Of a DNA stretch of 37,922 nt, positions 7,003-14,404 are shown in pieces. The position numbers and the translations under genes were made by a program. Origin of the DNA: Selenomonadaceae bacterium (GTDB taxonomy: Bacteria > Bacillota > Negativicutes > Selenomonadales > Selenomonadaceae). The first letter of the stretch is position 1; each line of letters begins with the position of its first letter. Location of the stretch: contig JAFUTM010000040.1 of the NCBI GenBank assembly GCA_017484235.1, positions 1-37,922 on the forward strand, given 5' to 3'. The notes under the pieces were generated by a model. That model was given only the letters and a program-made list of their open reading frames with translations, ran no database searches and was not told the DNA's origin.

Positions 7003-10000
7003 TCAGCCGAATTTTAATAGAGGAACATTTTGGTTAAGCCTCTCTTTAGCAACGGCAAGCATAAGCTTAATACGGTTGAGCTGATTAACCTCACTGGAAC
7101 CAGCATCACAGTCAATCGCCACAATGTTCGCACCTTCATAATAAGAACGTAACTCGTGCATAACGCCTTTTCCGGTAATGTGATTGGGCAGACAACCAAA
7201 CGGCTGGAGACAAACAACATTGTTAATGCCTTCCTCAATCAGCTTAACCATTTCGCCAGTCAAGAACCAACCTTCACCAGCCATATTGCCGCAACTCACG
7301 TGCCGCGAAGCTAACTTAGCCGTATCCTTAATCGAATAAGGCGCACGGAAATGTTTGCTCTTTTCAAGCGCTTTCTTCATCGGACGACGGAAAAACTCTA
7401 TCAACTGAATAAAAATTTCAGCAAATATCCTGTCCTTACGACTGCCGTCAAGCAGCTTACGCTTGACGACCGCATCATAAGCAGTATATAAGAAGAAGTC
7501 GATAAAATCAGGCATAACCACTTCGGCACCTTCGGCCATTAAAACATTTTCCAGGTGATTGTTCGCGACAGGGTGGTATTTAACTAAAATTTCTCCGACA
7601 ATGCCAACTTTCGGCTTGATAAGCGATTCGTCAATCTCAATGGCATCAAACTGCTTGACGATAGATTTAATATTACGCCTAAAGGACAAGAAGTTGCCGT
7701 TAATTAAATCTTGCTTCGCCACGACCATACACTCATCAAACAGTCTTTGCGTTTCGCCGCGCCGGATTTCATAAGGTGCCATACGGTTTTTAACATTCAT
7801 CAAAAGGTCGCCGTAAACCGCCGCCTTAATCGCGTCCATTAGGCAGTCACGGCTCATTTCAAATTCGTCCGTCTCATCAGGCAGGCCGTAGCAGGCAAAG
7901 ACCGGAACCTGTGGGAAGCCGGCACTTTTAACGGCTTTACGCAGAACGCTGATATAATTAGTTGCACGGCACGCGCCGCACGTCTGGAATAAAATTATAG
8001 ACGTATGCTCAGGGTCACATTCACCAGATTTTAAGGCCGCAATCAACTGACCTATGACGACGATAGCCGGATAGCACATATCATTATTGACGTAGCGAAG
8101 ACCTAAATCAATCGCCGCCTTATCCGGCATCTTCGGTACAACGACTTTATAATTATATTTATTGAGCACAGCCTTTAGTAGGTCAAAGTGAATCGGCGCC
8201 ATTTGTGGTGCCAGAATGGTATGCGTCTTCTTGCAGTCTTGAGTGAATCGCGGACGCTCAATAACTTCAGGTTCGTGATATGCAACTTTTGAACGTCGAT
8301 TTAAAGCGGCAAGCAGTGAACGCAGACGGATACGCGCGGCACCGAGATTAGACACTTCGTCCAGCTTAATCATCGTGTATATGCGCTTATGATTTTCAAG
8401 TATTTCTTTAACCTGGTCCGTCGTCAGCGCGTCCAATCCACAGCCAAAGGAGCTGAGCTGAATCAACGTCAAATTTGGATTCTCACAGGCAAACTGCGCC
8501 GCGTGATATAACCTTGAGTGATAAGACCATTGGTTGACGACGGACAACTTAGGCGACTTGACGGGCAGATGATAAATTGCATCTTCGGATATAATGGGCA
8601 GATTATATGATTGAATCATTTCCGGTATTCCGTGATTAATTTCCGGATCAATGTGATATGGACGGCCAACGAGTAAAATTGCGTGCTCGCCGGTTCTTTT
8701 AATGCGTTCGATGATTTGCTCACCATAATGATTTACGTCCTGGCGATAGTTATCAAGCTCAGCAGCGGCGTGCTCAACTGCGGAGGCAATTTCAGATTTA
8801 GTTATGCCCTCAGATTTAAATTCCTCAGCAAGCCGGTCAATCAGTTTATCTTTATTGTTGACGGGCAGGAAGGGCTGGATAAATTTAATATTCTTTTCGC
8901 GTAAGACGTCCATATTGCCGCGAATATTTTCAGCGTACGAGGCGACAATTGGGCAGTTATAATAATTATCGGAGCGCGTATCAAAATTGTAAGGCTCGCA
9001 CGGATAAAATATTTTAGTAAGGCCGCGCTCGACTAAATCCATAATGTGGCCGTGTGCAAGTTTCGCCGGATAACAGAGCGAGTCACTTGGCACGGTCGCC
9101 ATACCTTTATAATAAAGATTAGCCGTTGACTTGCCGCTGATTATTACGCGGTATTTAAGCTCGGTGAAAAAGGTGAACCAGAATGGATAATCCTCGTAGA
9201 TGTTGAGCGTACGCGGAATACCGATTGTGCCGCGCATTGCAGATTGTTCATCGAGCGGCACATAATCAAAGACGCGCTTATATTTATAAGCGTAAATATT
9301 CGGCACATCACTTTCGGTCGGGCGTTTGCCGCCGACGCCGCGCTCACAGCGGTTGCCGGTATAATACTTGCCGCCGTCAGGGAATTTCTGCATTGTTATC
9401 AGACACTTATTGCCGCAGCCACCACACCTATAGGACTTAGTCTCAACGTTAAATACTTTTAAATCCTCAGCAGATAATACCGTCGACTTTTCATTCCTAA
9501 TTCCTAATTCCTCATTCCTCATTGATAAAATCGCGACGCCATACGCGCCCATAAGTCCGGCAATGTCCGGCCTAATCACTTCACGATTTAACAATTTCTC
9601 AATAGAACGCAGCACCGCATCATTATAAAACGTGCCACCCTGCACGACAATATTTTTGCCCAACGTCTCAACGTCTTTGAGCTGCATAACTTTAAACAGC
9701 GCGTTCTTAATGACTGAAAGTGAAATGCCCGCCGAAATATCACTGACATCGGCACCGTCCTTCTGCGCCTGCTTAACCTTAGAGTTCATAAATACCGTGC
9801 AGCGCGTACCTAAATCAACCGGCGCCTTTGAGGTTAGTGCCTTCTTTGAAAATTCAGCCGCCGTCATATGCAAGCCCTGTGCAAAATTTTCAATAAACGA
9901 GCCACAGCCCGCCGAGCACGCCTCATTTAACGTGATGTTTCCAATCGTTCCGTCATCAACAAAGAAGCATTTCATATCCTGGCCGCCAATGTCCAGGACA

Positions 10001-11274
10001 AAGCTCACCTCTGGACAAAATTCCTGCGCCGCCCTAAGATGAGCAAAGGTCTCGACCTCAGAGCCGTCCGCGTGAAGTGCGGCTTTGACGATAGCTTCAC
10101 CGTAACCGGTTGTAAACACTCCGCCAATTTGCACAGTCGAGGGCATTGCCGCATATAAACTCCGCATTTCGGAAACAACTGTTTTGAGCGGTGAACCTTG
10201 ATTGCTGCCGTAGGAAGTGTAGAGAATTTCCTTATCGCGTCCAATCGCAACGAGCTTAGTCGTCGTGGAGCCGGCGTCAATGCCAACGAAAATTTTGCCG
10301 GCATATTTTGATAAATCACCGCGCTTAACTTTATGGGCGTCGTGACGCTGTTTAAATTTTTCATAATCCGCCGCATCTTCAAATAATACAAAATCGGCCT
10401 GTTTCGTCTCGTTGACTTCAGTCTCGTTTGCCTTGTCGATAGCGGCCTCAAGCCTTGAAACGTCAATTTCCTGTGCTTCGTCAGAGAGAGCCGCGCCCAT
10501 TGCAACGAAATAATTGCCGTCTTCAACTTTAACCACGTGCTCATCATCAAGTTTAAGCGTTTCAATAAACCTGCGCTTCAGCTCAGACAAAAAGTGGAGT
10601 GGTCCGCCCAAAAATGCAACGTTGCCAGTAATAGGTCTGCCCTGTGCCAGATTGCCAATAGTTTGATTTACTACCGCCTGAAAAATGGAGAGAGCAATGT
10701 CGGCTTTCTTGGCACCGTCGTTCATTAGTGCCTGAATATCAGTTTTAGCGAACACGCCGCACCGCGAGGCAATAGTGTAAATCTGTTTGCCTTTCTCCGC
10801 CAATGTATTGAGTCCGGCTGCGTCCGTTGAGAGCAGGCTTGCCATATGGTCGATAAATGAACCTGTGCCGCCCGCGCAGACACCGTTCATACGCTGTTCC
10901 GGTGCCGCGCCAAAGTAAGTTATCTTAGCGTCCTCGCCGCCAAGCTCAACGACCGTATCAGTCTGTGGAATGAACGACTTGACCGCTGTGCTGCAGGCAA
11001 TGACTTCCTGTACAAACGGCAGAGCAAGTTTCTTTGCAATGCCCATACCTGCCGAGCCGGTCAGCGCAAACTTAAAAGTATTTTTGCCAACAAAATCCTT
11101 GAGCGTTGACAGTTCGCTTAAAAGTGCAGTACCAATCTCTGAAAAGTGCCGCGAATAATTTTTACAGACGATTGTTTTGTTAATGGTATTAACTGGATTA
11201 ACCAGGTTACTATTATTATCGTCCAGAACAACGAGCTTGATTGTCGTCGAGCCGATGTCTATTCCGACGTTCAT
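7003..11274 (-). CDS. giant 2-hydroxyacyl-CoA dehydratase activase-like protein (double ASKHA ATPase + DUF2229 + HgdB-like)
   Basis: The product is 1423 residues. Two BadF/BadG/HgdC-type ASKHA ATPase modules come first: about 1-290 (GIDIGSTTIKL, ELGGEDAK, GVCAGGTGSFIDH) and about 328-580 (GIDAGSTTTKL, DIGGQDMK, ACSAGCGSFIE); the Cys in each CAGG/CSAGCG loop matches the ligands of the bridging Fe4S4 cluster in such activators. Then come a Cys-rich part (CGGCGNKC, about 615) and a DUF2229/HgdB-like half with Cys motifs (FGCGLDALT, QTCGACRA, CLQPFGCLP). Relatives are annotated as acyl-CoA dehydratase activases, but the true reaction is uncertain; ATP-driven low-potential electron transfer is the family theme. 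AGGGTGAT precedes the ATG. Residues about 583-595 (RNEELGIRNEK) come from a dispersed DNA repeat. No separate dehydratase subunits lie nearby. Confidence 0.85.
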   Translation of the reverse strand: MNVGIDIGSTTIKLVVLDDNNSNLVNPVNTINKTIVCKNYSRHFSEIGTALLSELSTLKDFVGKNTFKFALTGSAGMGIAKKLALPFVQEVIACSTAVKSFIPQTDTVVELGGEDAKITYFGAAPEQRMNGVCAGGTGSFIDHMASLLSTDAAGLNTLAEKGKQIYTIASRCGVFAKTDIQALMNDGAKKADIALSIFQAVVNQTIGNLAQGRPITGNVAFLGGPLHFLSELKRRFIETLKLDDEHVVKVEDGNYFVAMGAALSDEAQEIDVSRLEAAIDKANETEVNETKQADFVLFEDAADYEKFKQRHDAHKVKRGDLSKYAGKIFVGIDAGSTTTKLVAIGRDKEILYTSYGSNQGSPLKTVVSEMRSLYAAMPSTVQIGGVFTTGYGEAIVKAALHADGSEVETFAHLRAAQEFCPEVSFVLDIGGQDMKCFFVDDGTIGNITLNEACSAGCGSFIENFAQGLHMTAAEFSKKALTSKAPVDLGTRCTVFMNSKVKQAQKDGADVSDISAGISLSVIKNALFKVMQLKDVETLGKNIVVQGGTFYNDAVLRSIEKLLNREVIRPDIAGLMGAYGVAILSMRNEELGIRNEKSTVLSAEDLKVFNVETKSYRCGGCGNKCLITMQKFPDGGKYYTGNRCERGVGGKRPTESDVPNIYAYKYKRVFDYVPLDEQSAMRGTIGIPRTLNIYEDYPFWFTFFTELKYRVIISGKSTANLYYKGMATVPSDSLCYPAKLAHGHIMDLVERGLTKIFYPCEPYNFDTRSDNYYNCPIVASYAENIRGNMDVLREKNIKFIQPFLPVNNKDKLIDRLAEEFKSEGITKSEIASAVEHAAAELDNYRQDVNHYGEQIIERIKRTGEHAILLVGRPYHIDPEINHGIPEMIQSYNLPIISEDAIYHLPVKSPKLSVVNQWSYHSRLYHAAQFACENPNLTLIQLSSFGCGLDALTTDQVKEILENHKRIYTMIKLDEVSNLGAARIRLRSLLAALNRRSKVAYHEPEVIERPRFTQDCKKTHTILAPQMAPIHFDLLKAVLNKYNYKVVVPKMPDKAAIDLGLRYVNNDMCYPAIVVIGQLIAALKSGECDPEHTSIILFQTCGACRATNYISVLRKAVKSAGFPQVPVFACYGLPDETDEFEMSRDCLMDAIKAAVYGDLLMNVKNRMAPYEIRRGETQRLFDECMVVAKQDLINGNFLSFRRNIKSIVKQFDAIEIDESLIKPKVGIVGEILVKYHPVANNHLENVLMAEGAEVVMPDFIDFFLYTAYDAVVKRKLLDGSRKDRIFAEIFIQLIEFFRRPMKKALEKSKHFRAPYSIKDTAKLASRHVSCGNMAGEGWFLTGEMVKLIEEGINNVVCLQPFGCLPNHITGKGVMHELRSYYEGANIVAIDCDAGSSEVNQLNRIKLMLAVAKERLNQNVPLLKFG
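9490..9524. repeat. ATTCCTAATTCC repeat inside a coding region (copy D)
   Basis: ATTCCTAATTCCTAATTCCT and following CATTCCTCATT units lie in frame inside the activase gene and are translated as RNEELGIRNE in the linker between the second ATPase module and the Cys-rich region. Confidence 0.8.
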
Positions 11275-11285
11275 AATTAAATCAC

Positions 11286-11450
11286 CCTTCGTTAATTAGG
11301 AATGTCGAATGAGGAATGAGGAATTAAATAATTGGTAATGCGTAATGCGAAATGCGTAATTGAAAATGCTCAATGCGCAATCCGTAATCGTAATTCATCA
11401 TTCCTAATTCGTCATTCATCATTAAATTAATTTTCTCATTCATAATTCAT
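11286..11450. repeat. ATTCCTAATTCC/AATGCGTAAT repeat array (copy E)
   Basis: The left part has GAATGAGGAATGAGGAATT units, the middle TAATGCGTAATGCGAAATGC variants, and the right ATTCCTAATTCGTCATTCAT units, giving an overall fold-back arrangement. It lies between the divergent activase and mmdD genes. The rest of 11451-11642 is AT-rich and holds only the mmdD promoter region. Confidence 0.7.
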
Positions 11451-11520
11451 AAATGATATTTTACCACGTTTTTTGTCAATAAGCAAAACTTTTTAAATTA
11501 AAAATCATCATTTAAATTTT

Positions 11521-11555
11521 CAATCATTAATAAATATAATTAAACATAATGATTG
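11521..11555. promoter_or_regulatory. 9-bp inverted repeat upstream of mmdD, candidate operator
   Basis: CAATCATTA at 11521-11529 is the exact complement of TAATGATTG at 11547-11555, with 17 nt between. It lies about 40 bases upstream of the likely -10 (TATAAT, 11596-11601). No strong -35 is visible, which would fit an activator site; the binding protein is unknown. Confidence 0.4.
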
Positions 11556-11642
11556 CAATAAAAATAAAGTATTTCCTTTTTAAGAAGTGCAAGACTATAA
11601 TATATAGTATTGTTTTTTTTAATTATACGAGGTGATTTATTA

Positions 11643-11993
11643 ATGGGACATCCAGTAACAACGAATCCGATTATAATAATGCTCATAAATATGACGGTTG
11701 TATTTATCGTCTTAGTTTCGTTGAGCTATTTAATTCGATTGATTCATTATGTTGATCCGACTGCAAAGAAGGAAGAAAAGAAAACAGAAGCTCCAGCCGT
11801 CGCTTCTCCGCCGCCAGCTCCTGTAGCTGCTCCGGCTCCGGTCATTGACGAAGGCATACCAGAGGAGACGATTGCAGTTATATTTGCGGCAATCGCCAGT
11901 TACGGCTATTCGGCCAGCAGTATTCACGCGATACATCCAGTTTATAATAGGACTTGGGAACATTCCGGTCGTTATGGGCATCAAAATTATTGA
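11643..11993 (+). CDS. mmdD: methylmalonyl-CoA decarboxylase delta subunit (OadG family)
   Basis: The product is 116 residues and is the membrane anchor of a sodium-pumping biotin decarboxylase. One transmembrane helix (about 8-34, TTNPIIIMLINMTVVFIVLV) is followed by a charged and Pro/Ala-rich linker and a C-terminal segment (IPEETIAVIFAAIASYGYSA, then IHAIHP and W...GR) that matches the Veillonella MmdD pattern as I remember it. The ATG at 11643 is chosen because GAGGTG lies just upstream; an earlier in-frame start at 11610 has no site. mmdB follows 37 bases later. The mmdA carboxyltransferase and the mmdC biotin carrier are absent here. Confidence 0.82.
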   Translation: MGHPVTTNPIIIMLINMTVVFIVLVSLSYLIRLIHYVDPTAKKEEKKTEAPAVASPPPAPVAAPAPVIDEGIPEETIAVIFAAIASYGYSASSIHAIHPVYNRTWEHSGRYGHQNY

Positions 11994-12030
11994 AATGGTC
12001 AATCATCTGCTAAGAATTGAGGTTTAATTT

Positions 12031-13161
12031 ATGGAACTGTTAAATGCATTTGTGGTATCGCTGCAATCCGTGTGGTATGACAGTGGATTTTCGGCGTTTA
12101 CAATGGGTCACGGCATAATGATTGCCGTTGGACTTCTATTATTATATATGGCCTTTGTCAAAGAGTTTGAACCGCTCCTGCTCGGACCAATCGCGTTTGG
12201 CTGCATCTTGGCAAATTTTCCGCGCACGGGCTTCTTTGATGAAATGGGCTTAATGCTTGCAATTAATTACGGAATAACTAACGAAATCTTTCCACCGTTA
12301 ATCTTTTTAGGAATCGGTGCAATGACCGACTTTAGCCCGCTGCTGGCTCGTCCGTCAACTTTATTGCTGGGCGCAGCGGCGCAGATCGGTGTATTTGTTG
12401 CTCTTGCCGGTGCAATGATTGTCGGCTTTGACGTAAAGGAAGCTGCGGCAATTGGTATAATCGGCGGCGCGGACGGTCCTACGTCGATTTATCTGTCAAT
12501 GAAATTGGCACCTCATCTTTTAGGCGCGATCGCCGTTGCGGCTTATTCTTATATGTCACTCGTGCCACTTATTCAGCCGCCAATTATGAAACTTTTGACG
12601 ACTAAAGAAGAGCGTGAAATCGTAATGACCGAACTCAGACCGGTAACTAAGTTTGAGCGCGTAATGTTCCCAATCGTTGCAACGATCTTCATCAGTTTAT
12701 TACTTCCGCCAATTGCGGCCTTGCTCGGCTGCTTAATGCTCGGCAATCTGTTCCGTGAATCCGGTGTCACTGACAGATTATCTGACACGGCTCAAAATTC
12801 ACTTTGTAATATAGTAACGATCTTCCTTGCGACCGGTACTGGTATGACGATGAGTGCTGAAAGTTTCTTGAGAGCGGACACAATTTTAATCATCTGCTTA
12901 GGTCTGGTTGCATTTATGGGCGGCACCGCTGGCGGCCTTATTTTTGGTAAGATTATGTGCAGAATGACCGGCGGCAAAGTCAATCCGCTTATCGGTTCAG
13001 CCGGCGTTTCTGCCGTTCCAATGGCAGCGCGTGTCAGTCAGGTTGTCGGCAGTCAGGCTAAACCAGGCAACTATTTGTTAATGCACGCAATGGGTCCAAA
13101 TGTCGCTGGCGTTATCGGTACGGCAGTTGCAGCTGGCACTATGCTTGCAATGCTCAAGTAA
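12031..13161 (+). CDS. mmdB: Na+-translocating decarboxylase beta subunit (methylmalonyl-CoA decarboxylase type)
   Basis: The product is 376 residues and is the integral-membrane beta subunit that decarboxylates carboxybiotin and exports Na+. It belongs to the OadB/MmdB/GcdB family at its usual length. Conserved sites are present: the GGADGPTSIY loop with Asp148 (the key cation site in OadB), AAYSYMSLVPLIQPPI near 171-186, and the C-terminal NPLIG-SAGVSAVPMAARV segment. GAGG precedes the ATG. The pairing with an MmdD-like delta subunit favours methylmalonyl-CoA as the source, but oxaloacetate or glutaconyl-CoA cannot be excluded from the beta subunit alone. Confidence 0.9.
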   Translation: MELLNAFVVSLQSVWYDSGFSAFTMGHGIMIAVGLLLLYMAFVKEFEPLLLGPIAFGCILANFPRTGFFDEMGLMLAINYGITNEIFPPLIFLGIGAMTDFSPLLARPSTLLLGAAAQIGVFVALAGAMIVGFDVKEAAAIGIIGGADGPTSIYLSMKLAPHLLGAIAVAAYSYMSLVPLIQPPIMKLLTTKEEREIVMTELRPVTKFERVMFPIVATIFISLLLPPIAALLGCLMLGNLFRESGVTDRLSDTAQNSLCNIVTIFLATGTGMTMSAESFLRADTILIICLGLVAFMGGTAGGLIFGKIMCRMTGGKVNPLIGSAGVSAVPMAARVSQVVGSQAKPGNYLLMHAMGPNVAGVIGTAVAAGTMLAMLK

Positions 13162-13169
13162 TATATATT

Positions 13170-13225
13170 TAAAAACATTTTGGTTTTTCAGGGTGGGCGG
13201 ATGGGAAAAATCAAAATTTTTATAT
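13170..13225 (+). terminator. possible hairpin after mmdB containing CAGGGTGGGCG
   Basis: GGTTTTTC and GAAAAATC flank AGGGTGGGCGGATGG (13180-13210), followed by AAAATTTTTATATTTTTG. It may terminate the mmd transcript. The word TCAGGGTGGGCG is also found on the minus strand in the element between ulaB and ulaF. Confidence 0.4.
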
Positions 13226-13241
13226 TTTTGTCAATTTATAC

Positions 13242-13270
13242 TTGACAAGGCAGATATTATATCGTATAAT
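13242..13270 (+). promoter_or_regulatory. consensus sigma-70 type promoter of tRNA-Pro
   Basis: Perfect TTGACA (13242-13247), a 17-nt spacer, and perfect TATAAT (13265-13270), 11 bases before the mature tRNA 5' end. Confidence 0.9.
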
Positions 13271-13281
13271 ACTAATGTTTT

Positions 13282-13358
13282 CGGGGCATAGCGCAGTTTG
13301 GTAGCGCACTTCGCTTGGGACGAAGGGGTCGAGTGTTCAAATCACTCTGCTCCGACCA
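13282..13358 (+). tRNA. tRNA-Pro (anticodon TGG)
   Basis: This is a full cloverleaf of 77 nt with encoded CCA. The acceptor arms CGGGGCA and TGCTCCG pair with one G-U, the anticodon stem CTTCG/CGAAG encloses the loop CTTGGGA giving anticodon TGG, and the T arm carries the GTTCAAATC loop. The discriminator is A. It is a single tRNA gene with its own strong promoter. Confidence 0.96.
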
Positions 13359-13395
13359 TTTTTTTTTATGAGGGTATTTTTTAAGAGGTCAAAAA

Positions 13396-14226
13396 ATGAA
13401 TCAAAAACGAATTGCTTTAATTAACGATATTACAGGATTTGGGCGCTGCTCCATTACAGTAGAGCTGCCAATTATCTCTGCATTAAAAATTCAGGCCTGC
13501 CCATTGCCAACGGCAATTTTATCAGTGCATACTGGATTTGAAAGTTATTTTTTAGATGACTATACTGATAATATGCAGTTGTACATTGACAGTTGGAATG
13601 TGAATCATCTAAATTTTGATGGTATTGCAACTGGATTTTTAGGCTCTGAAACTCAGATTGAAATCGTTAATAAATTCATTGAAGCAAACCAAGAATCTTT
13701 CGTGATGATTGATCCGGTTATGGGCGATCACGGAAGATTATATGCCTCTTATAATAAACAAATGTGTAGAAAAATGCGTGAACTTTTGATATATGCAGAC
13801 CTCGTGACGCCTAATTTGACTGAGGCCTGTGAACTCTTAGGCGTTGCTTATCCAAGTAATGGCAAGCTGTCCGACTCCAAACTTGCGACTATGGCAGCTA
13901 ACATTGCCTCCAAAACGCGCGGCCACAAGGTCGTGATAACTGGTGTTACGCTTGATACGGACGATGGAAGCAACATTACAAATTTTGTATTTGACAATGG
14001 AAATATAAATCTTATAACGGCAAAGAAGCTTGGTTTTGACCGGTCTGGTACTGGCGATGTTTTCTTTGCTGTGCTTGCCGGTTCCATAATCAATGGTGAA
14101 AGTATCATTAATTCCACTAAAAAAGCAGCGGACTTTGTCACTCGCTGCATTGAATATGCTGAAAAATTAAATTTATCGTGGAATTACGGCTTACCTTTTG
14201 AAGAGTTTTTAGTTGATTTAAAATAA
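13396..14226 (+). CDS. pyridoxal/pyridoxamine kinase
   Basis: The product phosphorylates B6 vitamers (pyridoxal or pyridoxamine) with ATP in the PLP salvage pathway. It has 276 residues, ribokinase/PfkB superfamily, PdxK/PdxY branch. The N-terminus IALINDITGFGRCS and the following P-LP-TAILSVHTGF segment are typical. DPVMGDHGRLY (about 112-122) and TPNLTEACELLG are conserved, and the catalytic Asp lies in RSGTGDVFFAVLAG near the C-terminus. GAGG lies upstream of the ATG. It follows tRNA-Pro closely and is followed by a terminator. Whether it is PdxK or PdxY cannot be decided here. Confidence 0.92.
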   Translation: MNQKRIALINDITGFGRCSITVELPIISALKIQACPLPTAILSVHTGFESYFLDDYTDNMQLYIDSWNVNHLNFDGIATGFLGSETQIEIVNKFIEANQESFVMIDPVMGDHGRLYASYNKQMCRKMRELLIYADLVTPNLTEACELLGVAYPSNGKLSDSKLATMAANIASKTRGHKVVITGVTLDTDDGSNITNFVFDNGNINLITAKKLGFDRSGTGDVFFAVLAGSIINGESIINSTKKAADFVTRCIEYAEKLNLSWNYGLPFEEFLVDLK

Positions 14227-14244
14227 TAAATTTTTTATTAATTT

Positions 14245-14267
14245 TGCGCCCTGAAGGCGCATTTTTT
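14245..14267 (+). terminator. terminator after the pyridoxal kinase gene
   Basis: TGCGCC (14245-14250), loop CTGAA, GGCGCA (14256-14261), then TTTTTT. Confidence 0.85.
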
Positions 14268-14277
14268 GTAACTTCAC

Positions 14278-14307
14278 TTGACAATAGTATGCATTTTGTT
14301 TAATAAT
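14278..14307 (+). promoter_or_regulatory. probable promoter of the GGDEF-EAL gene
   Basis: TTGACA at 14278-14283, an 18-nt spacer, and AATAAT (one mismatch to TATAAT) at 14302-14307, about 97 bases before the start codon. Confidence 0.5.
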
Positions 14308-14404
14308 ATGTGTGTAAAAATCAAATATTTCTGACTCATAAAATTATTGTAAATTTTTTGATTAGTCTTATATATGGCGGTCAAATTGGCAGGTGATTGA
14401 TATT

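Noticed and set aside
11845..12027. Plus-strand frame ending GNIPVVMGIKIIEMVNHLLR, overlapping the end of mmdD
   Set aside because: It overlaps mmdD in another frame, has no ribosome site, and the mmdD C-terminus already matches its family, so no frameshift is needed.
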